Shown piece after piece: positions 31,634 through 40,000 of a stretch of 64,000 nucleotides of DNA; position 1 is the first letter of the stretch, and each line of letters begins with the position of its first letter. A program made the translations under genes and the position numbers. Source of the DNA: Candidatus Roseilinea sp. (GTDB lineage: Bacteria > Chloroflexota > Anaerolineae > J036 > Brachytrichaceae); the NCBI GenBank assembly GCA_026003755.1, contig BPHV01000001.1:1152393-1216392 (forward strand), given 5' to 3'. The notes beneath the pieces were generated by a model, which saw only the letters and a list, made by a program, of their open reading frames with translations, was not told where the DNA came from and ran no database searches.

Positions 31634-32482
31634 ATGAGCGCAATGAACATCCTCGGCCTTGCCTCGCAATGTGTGGAGCGCGGCGAACCCTGCGCGCTCG
31701 TCACCGTCATCCGCACCAGCGGCAGCGTGCCGCGCCACGCGGGCGCGAAGATGCTCATCGCCGCCGATGGCGCGATCCTGGGCGGCACCATCGGCGGCGG
31801 CGAGATGGAGAACCGCGCCATCCAACTGGCGCAGCGCGCCATCGCCGATGGTCAGGCGCGCGTCGCGGGTTATTCACTGGCCGACCTGGCCAAAGGGGAC
31901 CCCGGCGTGTGCGGCGGCACTGTCGAGCTGTTCATCGAGCCACTCTTGCCGGCCCCCACCTTGCTCATCGTCGGCGCAGGCCATGTTGGGCGCGCGCTGA
32001 CGCACCTAGCCAAGTGGTGCGGCTTTCGCGTGATCGTCAGCGACGATCGCGCCGAGCTGTGCACGCCCGAACACTGCCCCGGCGCAGATGTCTATCTTCC
32101 CGGCCCGCTGAGCACGCGGTTGGCCGAAGTGCCCCTCACCGCGCGGACCTATGTCGCGCTCGTCACGCGCGGCTACCCGATTGACGTGGACGCGCTGCCC
32201 ACCCTGCTCGATTCGCCCGTCGCGTATATCGGCGTCATCGGCAGCCGGCGGCGCTGGATGACGGCCGCCGAAGCGCTGCGCGAGCGCGGCGTGAGCGACG
32301 CGATGCTCCAGCGCGTGCGGGCGCCCATCGGCCTAGAGCTGAACGCCGAGACGCCGGAAGAAATCGCGGTCAGCATCATGGCCGAGATCATCATGGTGCA
32401 CCGCCGAGGCAACGGGCGGCCGATGTCGGGCAAAAGGACGGGCGACGGCATCCGGGAATCGGAGACGGCGCCCAGCACATAG
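31634..32482 (+). CDS. XdhC/CoxI family molybdopterin cofactor maturation protein
   Basis: A 282-residue protein with an N-terminal XdhC_CoxI domain (TSGSVPRHAGAKMLI, GTIGGGEMENRAI, GVCGGTVELFIEP) and a C-terminal Rossmann domain (LLIVGAGHVGRALTHLA; IGVIGSRRRWMTAAEALRERG). Family members protect and sulfurate the molybdenum cofactor and insert it into xanthine-dehydrogenase-type enzymes. It starts 1 base after the P450 stop codon, so it is translated from the same message. The apo-enzyme it would serve is not in the window. Confidence 0.9.
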   Translation: MSAMNILGLASQCVERGEPCALVTVIRTSGSVPRHAGAKMLIAADGAILGGTIGGGEMENRAIQLAQRAIADGQARVAGYSLADLAKGDPGVCGGTVELFIEPLLPAPTLLIVGAGHVGRALTHLAKWCGFRVIVSDDRAELCTPEHCPGADVYLPGPLSTRLAEVPLTARTYVALVTRGYPIDVDALPTLLDSPVAYIGVIGSRRRWMTAAEALRERGVSDAMLQRVRAPIGLELNAETPEEIAVSIMAEIIMVHRRGNGRPMSGKRTGDGIRESETAPST

Positions 32483-32494
32483 CGGCTCAGCGCC

Positions 32495-33130
32495 TCAGGG
32501 GCTGCGCGAGCCGGAGAGGGCCGTCATCACGCCCAAGCCGACACACACCGCGCCGGCGAAGATGCGCTGAGCGCGCCAAAAACGCCGGTGGCCGCGCAGC
32601 CAATTCCCCAACGATCCGGCCAGCAGGGCATAGGCCCCGTCGTTCACCATGGCCAGCGCAACGAACAGCAGGCCCAGCAGCAGCACCTGCGCCGCCACAT
32701 CGCCCTGCGCGGGATCAACGAACTGCGGCAGGAAGGCAAAAAAGAACAGCGCAGTCTTCGGGTTCAACGCGTTGACGACGACGCCCTGCGCGAAGACGCG
32801 CTGCAGCGACTCCCGGGGGATGGCCGACGCGCCGGTCGCCGGTGCGCGCGTCAGCCACTGGCGCGCACCGAGATAGATGAGATAGGCAGCGCCGAGATAC
32901 TTCACCGCGTTGAAAGCCAACGCAGAGGAGAGCAGCACCGCCGAGAGACCCAGCGCCGCTGCGAGGATGTGCACCAAAGCGCCCACTTGCACGCCGGCTG
33001 CCGATACCATGCCGGCCAGCCGGCCTTGGCTCACGCTGCGGGCGACGATGTAGAGCACGGCCGGGCCGGGCGCCACCAACAGTGCGAGCGAGGCCAGGAT
33101 GAACAGTTGAATCTGCACCGGCCGTAGCAT
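32495..33130 (-). CDS. LysE/RhtB family amino acid exporter
   Basis: A 211-residue membrane protein with about six helices. The N-terminal LVAPGPAVLYIVARSVSQGR is the conserved RhtB signature (PGP motif), and the NALNPKTALFFFAFLPQF segment is the second hallmark. It probably exports an amino acid or homoserine-like compound. It starts 3 bases after the stop codon of the aldolase gene upstream, so it belongs to the same minus-strand operon. Confidence 0.88.
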   Translation of the reverse strand: MLRPVQIQLFILASLALLVAPGPAVLYIVARSVSQGRLAGMVSAAGVQVGALVHILAAALGLSAVLLSSALAFNAVKYLGAAYLIYLGARQWLTRAPATGASAIPRESLQRVFAQGVVVNALNPKTALFFFAFLPQFVDPAQGDVAAQVLLLGLLFVALAMVNDGAYALLAGSLGNWLRGHRRFWRAQRIFAGAVCVGLGVMTALSGSRSP

Positions 33131-33133
33131 AGC

Positions 33134-33784
33134 TCACGCGCGTTGGCCATATACGTTGCTGTAACGGTCGTGCAACTTCGCAATGTCGTCCGGGGCGATG
33201 GGGATGGGCGCGCCGAGCTGCAACGCATAGAACGACGTGCGCGCGGCATCTTCAACCATCACCGCAGCTTTCACTGCAGCCTCGGCGGTCTTGCCGATGG
33301 TGAACACCCCATGGTTCTGCATGATCACCGCCTTGCCATTCCCGATCACGCGCAGCACCTCCCGGCCGATCGCCTCGCTGCCGATGAGCGCAAAGCCGCC
33401 GAGCGGGATTTCGCCGCCGAACTCGTCGGCCATGCCGGTCAGGAAACAAGGGATTGGGCGGCCGACGGCGGCGAAGGCGGTGGCGAACGTGCTGTGGGTA
33501 TGACACACGCCGTTCACATCCGGACGGTGGCGGTAAATATACAAATGGGTTCGTGTGTCGCTGGAGTAAGCCAAGTCGCCCTCGATCACGTTGCCGTCCA
33601 GGTCTACGATGACCAGGTTGTCCGGGCGCAAGTCCTCGTAGCGCACGCCGCTGGGCTTGATGACCACCCAGCCGGTCTCGGGGTCGCGCGCGCTCACGTT
33701 GCCCATCGTCCACACCACCAGGTTGTATTTGGGCAACTCCAGATGCAGCGCGTGAACTTGTCGCCGCAGCGCGTCGAGCTTCAT
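33134..33784 (-). CDS. Class II aldolase/epimerase, probable L-ribulose-5-phosphate 4-epimerase
   Basis: A 216-residue zinc-dependent class II aldolase-fold enzyme. It shows KPSGVRYEDL, SSDTRTHLYIY, the HTHSTFA metal ligands, MQNHGVF and a C-terminal NVYGQ. The SSDTRTH and YGQ ending resembles AraD (ribulose-5-phosphate epimerase) more than fuculose-phosphate aldolase, and araB lies about 1.5 kb upstream on the same strand. I chose ATG 33784; a TTG at 33790 adds two residues. It overlaps no neighbour and is followed after 3 bases by the exporter. Confidence 0.78.
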   Translation of the reverse strand: MKLDALRRQVHALHLELPKYNLVVWTMGNVSARDPETGWVVIKPSGVRYEDLRPDNLVIVDLDGNVIEGDLAYSSDTRTHLYIYRHRPDVNGVCHTHSTFATAFAAVGRPIPCFLTGMADEFGGEIPLGGFALIGSEAIGREVLRVIGNGKAVIMQNHGVFTIGKTAEAAVKAAVMVEDAARTSFYALQLGAPIPIAPDDIAKLHDRYSNVYGQRA

Positions 33785-33820
33785 GGCCAAGCGAAGGTCA
33801 TCGGGGGCCGGCCAATCGGC

Positions 33821-34420
33821 CTACTTGTAAGTGTAATGCTGCACAATGTGCAGGTCGCTCAACGGCCAGTAGAGCAGCAGGGCGCGGCCGACGATCTTAT
33901 CCGCCGTCACGGGACCGAACGCGCGCGAATCTTGGCTGAAGCTTCGGTTATCGCCCATGATGAAGTATTCATTGGGGCCCAGCACCCATCGCGCGCTGCC
34001 GTGCATTGGGCCGGAGTAGGCGCCGGGCGGAAGATACGGCTCATTGAGCGGCTCACCGTTCACATACACGCGGTTATCGCGCAGCTCGATCACATCGCCG
34101 GGCTTGCCGATCAGGCGCTTGATCAGTTCAATGTCTTGAATCGGCGAATGCACGACGACGACGTCGCCTCGGTTGTAGCCAAACAGGTGCGGCGAGATCT
34201 TATCCACCAACAACCGTTGATCCTCATGGTAATTCGGTTCCATGCTCTGTCCGAGGATCGAGTAGTTGCCGATGGCGAACCGCGCGACGGTAAACACGAC
34301 GACGAAGAGCGCCACTGTCTCGGCGATCTCGCGCAGCACGGCGCGGCTTGCGCCGCCTTTAGATTGCGCCGGCAACGCCGTCGCTTCCGCCGCATCGGGA
34401 ATGGGGGCTGTCTCGTCCAT
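33821..34420 (-). CDS. lepB: Signal peptidase I
   Basis: A 199-residue type I signal peptidase that removes secretory signal peptides. It has one N-terminal membrane helix (about residues 33-51), the catalytic Ser59 in GQSMEPN, the general base Lys101 in LIKRLIGKPGD, and the MGDNRSFSQDSR box. It lies between sugar genes rather than with translation genes. ATG 34420 is preceded after 7 bases by TACAAT, so this gene probably has its own leaderless promoter within the cluster. Confidence 0.95.
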   Translation of the reverse strand: MDETAPIPDAAEATALPAQSKGGASRAVLREIAETVALFVVVFTVARFAIGNYSILGQSMEPNYHEDQRLLVDKISPHLFGYNRGDVVVVHSPIQDIELIKRLIGKPGDVIELRDNRVYVNGEPLNEPYLPPGAYSGPMHGSARWVLGPNEYFIMGDNRSFSQDSRAFGPVTADKIVGRALLLYWPLSDLHIVQHYTYK

Positions 34421-34427
34421 CCCTGCG

Positions 34428-34433
34428 ATTGTA
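34428..34433 (-). promoter_or_regulatory. -10 box TACAAT for leaderless lepB
   Basis: TACAAT on the minus strand, 7 bases before ATG 34420. The 7-base spacer is cgcaggg, whose AGGG is too close to the ATG to be a usual ribosome binding site. Confidence 0.5.
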
Positions 34434-34459
34434 ACCGGCTGCTCGCCCCGCGCCCCTGC

Positions 34460-35218
34460 TCACCCCAGCCATCCGCGCGCGACGATGTTCTGATAGCTCC
34501 GGCGCGCGCTCTCCAGCTCACCCTTGGGGCACTTATCTTGCTCAACGATGTACCAATCCACGCCGCTGGCGTCGCCGGCCGCGAAGATAGCGTCGCAGTC
34601 GAGGATGCCCTCGCCGACGATCTCAAACGTGTGCGATGGGTCCGCGCTCATGTCTTTGAGGTGGATCAGGGGCACGCGGCCGCTCAGCTTCTTGATGTAG
34701 GCGACGGGATCCTCGCCGCCTTTCTTCACCCAATAGACGTCGAGCTGGGACTTGAGCAACGCCGGATCGGTGTTGTCGAAGAGCTGGTCGAAGGCATATT
34801 TGCCGTTGGGCAGGCGCTCGAACTCGAAGGCGTGGTTGTGGTAGTGAAAGACCAGGCCGTGCTTCCGCGCCTGCAACGCAGCCTGCTCCATCAGCTTGCC
34901 GGCGCGCAGCCAGCCCGTCTCGCTGCGATACGATTCCGGCATCCACGCCACGCCGACGTACCCCGCCCCAAGCATCGCGTAGTCTTCCAGCAGCCTCGCA
35001 AGCCCACCGCCCAGCGCATCCATGCCGACATGTCCGCTGATCACCCGGATGCCCAGGTCATCCAGAATTCGCCTGAGTTCTCCGGCGCTGTGGCCGCCCA
35101 TGTCGCCCGCGAGTTCCACGCCCGTGTAGCCCATCCGGGCCACCTGCGCGAGCGTGCCGACAAAGTCCTTCTTGAGCGCCTCTCGAACGGTGTAGAGCTG
35201 AAGTGCAATTTTGCGCAT
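34460..35218 (-). CDS. Sugar phosphate isomerase/epimerase-like TIM barrel protein
   Basis: A 252-residue xylose-isomerase-like TIM barrel (AP endonuclease 2 superfamily). Characteristic metal-site segments are HYHNHAFEF, QLDVYWVKKGG, PLIHLKDM and the C-terminal WYIVEQDK. Family members include inosose dehydratase IolE, hydroxypyruvate isomerase and various 3-keto-sugar epimerases; which reaction this one performs cannot be decided. It lies 38 bases after araB on the same strand, suggesting a role in pentose or sugar-acid catabolism. Confidence 0.83.
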   Translation of the reverse strand: MRKIALQLYTVREALKKDFVGTLAQVARMGYTGVELAGDMGGHSAGELRRILDDLGIRVISGHVGMDALGGGLARLLEDYAMLGAGYVGVAWMPESYRSETGWLRAGKLMEQAALQARKHGLVFHYHNHAFEFERLPNGKYAFDQLFDNTDPALLKSQLDVYWVKKGGEDPVAYIKKLSGRVPLIHLKDMSADPSHTFEIVGEGILDCDAIFAAGDASGVDWYIVEQDKCPKGELESARRSYQNIVARGWLG

Positions 35219-35256
35219 GGTGGATCACCGATGAACGACGGCGAAAGGCCGATCAC

Positions 35257-36933
35257 TCAACGACCTGGGCTGGTCAATTTGATCCGCTTGAGTATCTTGA
35301 TCGTGCTGTGCGCATCCCGGCCGAAGTAATCGTGCAGCCGGACATATTCGCTGTAGAGCTGATCGTAGATCGGCCGATGCACCGGATTGGGCATAAAGGC
35401 TTCATCTTTGAGATGGGCCATGCGATCGGCAGCGACTTGGATTGAGTCGTAACCACCGGCGGCGCTGCCGGCAGCGACCGCGGCAAACATCGCGCTGCCC
35501 AACGCCGGCGTTTGCGACGAGGCGGAGAGCCGGATCGGCAGTCCGACGACATCGGCGGTGATCTGCATGAACAGCTTGTTTCTATCCGGCAGGCCGCCGC
35601 AAGCGACGATCTGCTCGATGGCCAGCCCCTGCGAGGTGAACGCGTCCACGATGACGCGCATGCCGAAGGCCGTGGCTTCGATCCACGCGCGATACATCTC
35701 CGGCGCAGTCGTCGCCAGCGTCACGCCGAGCATCACGGCGCTCAGGTCGGCATCCACCAGGATTGAACGGTTGCCGTTCCACCAATCCAGCGCCAGCAGA
35801 CCGGACTCGCCCGGCTTCAGTCGCGCGGCATAGTCCTCCAGCACAGCATGGATCGAGCGGCCGGACGCCCGTGCTTCGTCGAAGTACTGGGGCGGCACGC
35901 AGTGTTCGATAAACCAGGCGAAGCCATCGCCCACGCACGACTGGCCGGCCTCATAGCCGAGGTAACCGGGCAGGATGCCATCCTCGACGCAGCCGCACAT
36001 CCCCTCGACCATCACCTCGCGGGTATCGAGCAACATGTCACACACGCTTGTGCCCATGATCGAGACGAGCGTCCCCGGCCGAGTGACTTTGCAGGCCGGC
36101 ACCGAGACATGCGCATCCACATTGGCGACGGCCACCGCAGTGCCGGGGCGCAGGCCGGTGAGCGCTGCCATTTGCGGCGTCAGCCCACCCGCGCGCGAGC
36201 CGATGGGCGATAGCTCGGGCTTCATCTTCTCTTCCACAATGCGCTCCATGCGCGGGTGCAGCGCGCGGAAGAACTCGCGGCGCGGGAAGCCCTCGCGCTT
36301 CGACCACATGGCTTTGTAACCGGCAGTGCACGTGTTGCGCGTCTCGACGCCGGTGAGCCGCCACACAACCCAGTCGGCTGCCTCGATGAGTCGGTCGGCA
36401 GCCTCGTAGACCTCCGGCGCTTCGTTGAGGATTTGCAGCGCCTTCGGGAAGAACCACTCCGATGAGATCTTGCCGCCATAGCGCGACAGCCATGGCTCGC
36501 CCAACTCCGCTGCGATGGCATTCACCCGGTCCGCTTCCGGCTGCGCCGCGTGATGCTTCCACAACTTGACCCAAGCATGTGGATTAGCGCGGAATTCCGG
36601 CAAACGACACAGCGGCGTGCCGTCCGCCTTTGTGGGCAACATGGTACACGCGGTGAAGTCAATCCCCAGACCGATCACGTCATCGGGCGAAACGCCGCTC
36701 TGCCGGAGCACAGCCGGGATGGCCTCGCTGAAGACGCGAATGTAGTCGTCGGGATCTTGCAACGCCCAATCCGGTTCGAGTGGGACGCCGCTTTCGGGCA
36801 AACGCTCGTCAATGACGCCATTGGCATACGCGCTGACTGCGCTCGCGATCTCGGCGCCGTCGCTGACGCGCACGAGCACGGCCCTGCCGGACAGGGTGCC
36901 GAAGTCAACGCCAAGGGTGTATTTGGGGGACAT
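35257..36933 (-). CDS. araB: Ribulokinase
   Basis: A 558-residue FGGY kinase of the AraB type, phosphorylating L-ribulose. The AraB-specific opening GVDFGTLSGRAVLV, the GIGIDFTACTMLP segment and the C-terminal ACGGLPDRNKLFMQITADV are clear, and the length equals the AraB norm. I chose ATG 36933; the frame extends 10 codons further but without support. With the AraD-like gene downstream this makes a partial arabinose pathway; an araA isomerase is not present in the window. Confidence 0.92.
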   Translation of the reverse strand: MSPKYTLGVDFGTLSGRAVLVRVSDGAEIASAVSAYANGVIDERLPESGVPLEPDWALQDPDDYIRVFSEAIPAVLRQSGVSPDDVIGLGIDFTACTMLPTKADGTPLCRLPEFRANPHAWVKLWKHHAAQPEADRVNAIAAELGEPWLSRYGGKISSEWFFPKALQILNEAPEVYEAADRLIEAADWVVWRLTGVETRNTCTAGYKAMWSKREGFPRREFFRALHPRMERIVEEKMKPELSPIGSRAGGLTPQMAALTGLRPGTAVAVANVDAHVSVPACKVTRPGTLVSIMGTSVCDMLLDTREVMVEGMCGCVEDGILPGYLGYEAGQSCVGDGFAWFIEHCVPPQYFDEARASGRSIHAVLEDYAARLKPGESGLLALDWWNGNRSILVDADLSAVMLGVTLATTAPEMYRAWIEATAFGMRVIVDAFTSQGLAIEQIVACGGLPDRNKLFMQITADVVGLPIRLSASSQTPALGSAMFAAVAAGSAAGGYDSIQVAADRMAHLKDEAFMPNPVHRPIYDQLYSEYVRLHDYFGRDAHSTIKILKRIKLTSPGR

Positions 36934-37070
36934 GTATCGTTGTGCTGCTGCGAGCCGGCGCATGTCGGCAGCAGCCGCCCACCATGCTACTTAATTCCGG
37001 CATTTGCGCAAGGGCGGGCGAAACATCGGTCGCCCCGCCCTCGCGTGCGCCGTTCCAGCTCGCCATCGCA

Positions 37071-38450
37071 TCACCGATGCCACAGCCGGTCGGCCGCCTC
37101 GCGCGTCCTGGCAATCAGCGCCTCCGGATCCGCATTGAGCACGACGTAGTTGCGCTTCAACCATCGGCCGGCCACCATCACACTGTGCACGTCCACCGCA
37201 TCGCGCCACAGGATCAGTTGGTCGAGCAAATTATGCGCGGTGATCGGCGTCGGCAAATCGAGGTCAATTGCGATCAGGTCGGCCTGTTTGCCCACGGCCA
37301 GCGACCCAATCGCATCGTCCATCGCCAGCGCGCGTGCGCCATCGCGGGTGGCCATCTGCCACACTTCGCGCGCCGGCATCGCGCCGGGGTCCAGCAGCCG
37401 CGCCTTGTGAATCAGGAACGCGCCGCGCAACGACGCGAAGAAATTCGCGATATAGCCATCGGTGCCCAGGCCGACGATGGCCCCGGCTCGGCGCATCTCC
37501 GGTACCGGCGCGATGCCGCCGCCCACCTCGCAGTTGCTCAGCGGCATCGTCGTCACCCGGATGCCGCGTTCGCCGACGATGCGCACCTCATCCGACGAGA
37601 GCTGAACGCACTGCGACGCCAGCGTGGTCTCGTCGAGGATGCCCAGGTCGTCGTAGTGTTCGATCGTGCGCCGGCCCCACTTCTTCAACGCCTGCTCCGG
37701 CTCATACGTCCCCTCCGAGCAGTGGAAGTGCAACAGCACGCCGAGTTCCTTCGCCAACCCATGCGCTTTGCGGATGAAGTCGTCGCTGCACGTGAAGGTG
37801 GTGTGATGGCACATCGCGCCGCTGATCAGGCGCGGCGCGCGCCCCCCAGCGCTTGAATCGCCGCTCAGCCCATGCTCAGCGCGACACGCGCGGATGAACT
37901 CGACGTTCTCGCGCAAGCCTAACTCGCCGTTCTCCTCGCTCACCCGCTGGGTGGCCTCGAAGCACAGCACGCCGCGCAGCCCCCAGCGCGCGACGACCTC
38001 GGCCTGGACGAACAAGCCGCCGGGGATGGCGTTGGGCGCCTCCAGGCAGTCGAAGAACGTGGTAATGCCGCTGCGGATCATGTCGTAGCACGACAGGTCC
38101 ATGGCCGCGCGGAGCATGTCGTGATCGAGGCGATCTTCGATCTTGCCCCACCAAAACTCGTTCAAGAAAGCCCAGAAGTCTGCCGGCGCATGCTCGGTGG
38201 GGATGCCATGCGCCAAGACGCCGTAGCAGTGCCGATGCGCGTCCACGAAGCCGGGCGAGATGGCGCAACCGCGCAGGTCGGTCACTTCGGCGTCGGGGTG
38301 TTGCGCGCGCATCGCCGCAATTGCGCCGATGCCGGCGATGCGGTCGCCCTCGATGAGCACAGCCTGATCGGGTTGAGGCGGCTCACCCGCCGAGGTGACC
38401 AGCCACGAGCAGAGCAGCAGTTGACGCGCCGGTAAGTGATCCTGAGTCAT
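37071..38450 (-). CDS. Amidohydrolase family deaminase/hydrolase (Atz/SsnA-like)
   Basis: A 459-residue metal-dependent amidohydrolase. The beta-1 metal ligands appear as DAHRHCYG, the later His in LHFHCSEG, and the Asp in LGTDGYIANFF. The composite N- and C-terminal beta sandwich and the lengthy insert are as in the TRZ/ATZ and cytosine/guanine deaminase branch. Purine or pyrimidine deamination would fit the XdhC gene 5 kb away, but this is weak inference. ATG 38450 is preceded after 7 bases by TAAAAT, so a leaderless message is likely. Confidence 0.8.
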   Translation of the reverse strand: MTQDHLPARQLLLCSWLVTSAGEPPQPDQAVLIEGDRIAGIGAIAAMRAQHPDAEVTDLRGCAISPGFVDAHRHCYGVLAHGIPTEHAPADFWAFLNEFWWGKIEDRLDHDMLRAAMDLSCYDMIRSGITTFFDCLEAPNAIPGGLFVQAEVVARWGLRGVLCFEATQRVSEENGELGLRENVEFIRACRAEHGLSGDSSAGGRAPRLISGAMCHHTTFTCSDDFIRKAHGLAKELGVLLHFHCSEGTYEPEQALKKWGRRTIEHYDDLGILDETTLASQCVQLSSDEVRIVGERGIRVTTMPLSNCEVGGGIAPVPEMRRAGAIVGLGTDGYIANFFASLRGAFLIHKARLLDPGAMPAREVWQMATRDGARALAMDDAIGSLAVGKQADLIAIDLDLPTPITAHNLLDQLILWRDAVDVHSVMVAGRWLKRNYVVLNADPEALIARTREAADRLWHR

Positions 38451-38457
38451 AGCCCCG

Positions 38458-38463
38458 ATTTTA
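38458..38463 (-). promoter_or_regulatory. -10 box TAAAAT for leaderless amidohydrolase gene
   Basis: TAAAAT on the minus strand with a 7-base spacer to ATG 38450, and no ribosome binding site. Confidence 0.5.
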
Positions 38464-38510
38464 GGCGCGCCGGTTTTAACCTGTGGATCGGCTACAGGCT
38501 ACACACAGGC

Positions 38511-38522
38511 TACAATGGGGAG
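38511..38522 (+). promoter_or_regulatory. TACAAT overlapping a GGGGAG ribosome binding site before the subtilase
   Basis: TACAAT (38511-38516) runs directly into GGGGAG (38517-38522), which lies 7 bases before ATG 38530. An earlier in-frame ATG at 38515 is within the hexamer and is unlikely to be used. If TACAAT were the -10, transcription would start inside the ribosome binding site, so one of the two elements may be fortuitous. Confidence 0.35.
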
Positions 38523-38529
38523 CGCATAT

Positions 38530-39975
38530 ATGCCAGCCTCGGAGACACCGCCACAACGACGAGGGCGCTTCGCAGCTCTTCTTGGATTGCTGGCTGCTGC
38601 TGCGCTGATCCTATCCGAGATTTCATCCTCGGTAGCCCAGGGCGACGCCGAAGATCATCTGGCGCTGCTGCGCGCGCAAGCCGCACAGCGCGGCCGGCTG
38701 CGCATCATCGCCACGCTGAACGTCAATTACCGGCCCGAGCGCCCACTCGCCGGCGCAGAGGCAACCGCCGCACAACGCGCGGCTATTCGTGCGGCGACGG
38801 CGCGCGTGCTATCGCGCCTGGCCGGCGGAAACTACACCGTGAATGCGACGTTCGAGGCTTATCCGTTCCTCGGCGTAACGGTGGATCCTGTCGCGCTGGA
38901 GGCCCTGCTGTCTTCCCCGGACGTGCTGGCCGTTGCGGAGAGCACGCTCAAGCGCCCCGCAGATTTGCTGTCGAATCAGGTCATCAGCGCCAACGCTGCG
39001 CACAACCTGGGCTACACGGGTAGCGGTTACGTCGTCGCCGTCCTGGATACCGGCGTCCAGACATCGCACCCGTTCTTGGCCGGCAGGACCGTCGCCGAGG
39101 CCTGCTTCTCACGCACAGACCTCTTGTGGGGGTCAACGACGCTGTGCCCGAACGGGCAATCCACCGGCATCTCCGGCACACCCGGTCAAATCGGGCCTGG
39201 CGCAGGCACAAACTGCAGCGGGGTTGCCGGCTGCGACCACGGCACGCATGTCGCCGGCACCGCCGTTGGCAAGGATTACAGCGGCGGCCCAGGTTACAAC
39301 GGCGTTGCGCCGGATGCCGGTCTCGTCGCTATACAGGTCTTCTCAAAGTTCACCACAGCCACAGCCTGCGGCGGGTCCGCGCCCTGCTTAGGGGCCTTTG
39401 ACGAGGACATCCTGGCCGCGCTTCAGTATGTGCAAACCACGCTGGCGCCCAGCTACACAATTGCAGCAGTGAACATGAGCCTGGGCGACGGCTCATACAA
39501 CGCCACACCGTGCGACTCCAGCCCCTATTTCACCGCCGTGGCCAACCTGCGCGCAATCAACATCGCGACGGTGATCGCCGCCGGCAACAGCGGCTACTCG
39601 AACGGCCTGAGCAAGCCGGCATGCGTCTCGAACGCGATCAGCGTTGGCGCGACGACGAACAGCGATGCCATTGCCAGCTTCTCCAACCGCGCCAGCTATA
39701 TGAGCCTGTTCGCGCCGGGCGTACTCATTCAATCCTCATCGCCGGTAAACAGCTACGTCACCAAGAGCGGCACATCTATGGCCGCGCCGCACGTGGCCGG
39801 CGCGTGGGCCGTGATGCGCCAGCGCTACCCGACAGAAGACGTCGGACAGATCCTGACGCGGTTGCAAACGACGGGCAAACCGATTACGTTCTGGCCGAAC
39901 ACCAAGTCGCGCATCCAACTGAGCGCGGCGATGGCGTTTGCGACAAGGTTTATGCCGATTGTGGCCAAGGAGTAG
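38530..39975 (+). CDS. Secreted subtilisin-family serine protease (S8)
   Basis: A 481-residue S8 peptidase. It has a signal peptide or membrane helix at about residues 13-36, an inhibitor-I9-like propeptide (about 50-145, ending near SPDVLAVAES), and a catalytic domain with Asp in AVLDTGVQTSHP (about 173), His in DHGTHVAGT (about 238), oxyanion Asn in AAGNSG (about 350) and Ser in GTSMAAPH (about 414). Six or more cysteines in the catalytic domain could form disulfides, unusual for cytoplasmic subtilases and fitting export. No cell-wall anchor or extra C-terminal domain follows. Confidence 0.94.
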   Translation: MPASETPPQRRGRFAALLGLLAAAALILSEISSSVAQGDAEDHLALLRAQAAQRGRLRIIATLNVNYRPERPLAGAEATAAQRAAIRAATARVLSRLAGGNYTVNATFEAYPFLGVTVDPVALEALLSSPDVLAVAESTLKRPADLLSNQVISANAAHNLGYTGSGYVVAVLDTGVQTSHPFLAGRTVAEACFSRTDLLWGSTTLCPNGQSTGISGTPGQIGPGAGTNCSGVAGCDHGTHVAGTAVGKDYSGGPGYNGVAPDAGLVAIQVFSKFTTATACGGSAPCLGAFDEDILAALQYVQTTLAPSYTIAAVNMSLGDGSYNATPCDSSPYFTAVANLRAINIATVIAAGNSGYSNGLSKPACVSNAISVGATTNSDAIASFSNRASYMSLFAPGVLIQSSSPVNSYVTKSGTSMAAPHVAGAWAVMRQRYPTEDVGQILTRLQTTGKPITFWPNTKSRIQLSAAMAFATRFMPIVAKE

Positions 39976-39988
39976 GCGCCGGCCAACT

Positions 39989-39994
39989 TACAAT
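39989..39994 (+). promoter_or_regulatory. -10 box TACAAT for leaderless polA
   Basis: TACAAT followed by 6 bases (agagct) and ATG 40001. It supports 40001 as the polA start over longer in-frame extensions into the subtilase gene. Confidence 0.6.
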
Positions 39995-40000
39995 AGAGCT

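Noticed and set aside
33143-35329. Very long plus-strand open frame opposite araD, lepB and the TIM-barrel gene
   Set aside because: It is antisense to three clear genes, rich in Arg/His/Val as expected for the complement of GC-rich codons, and matches no family.
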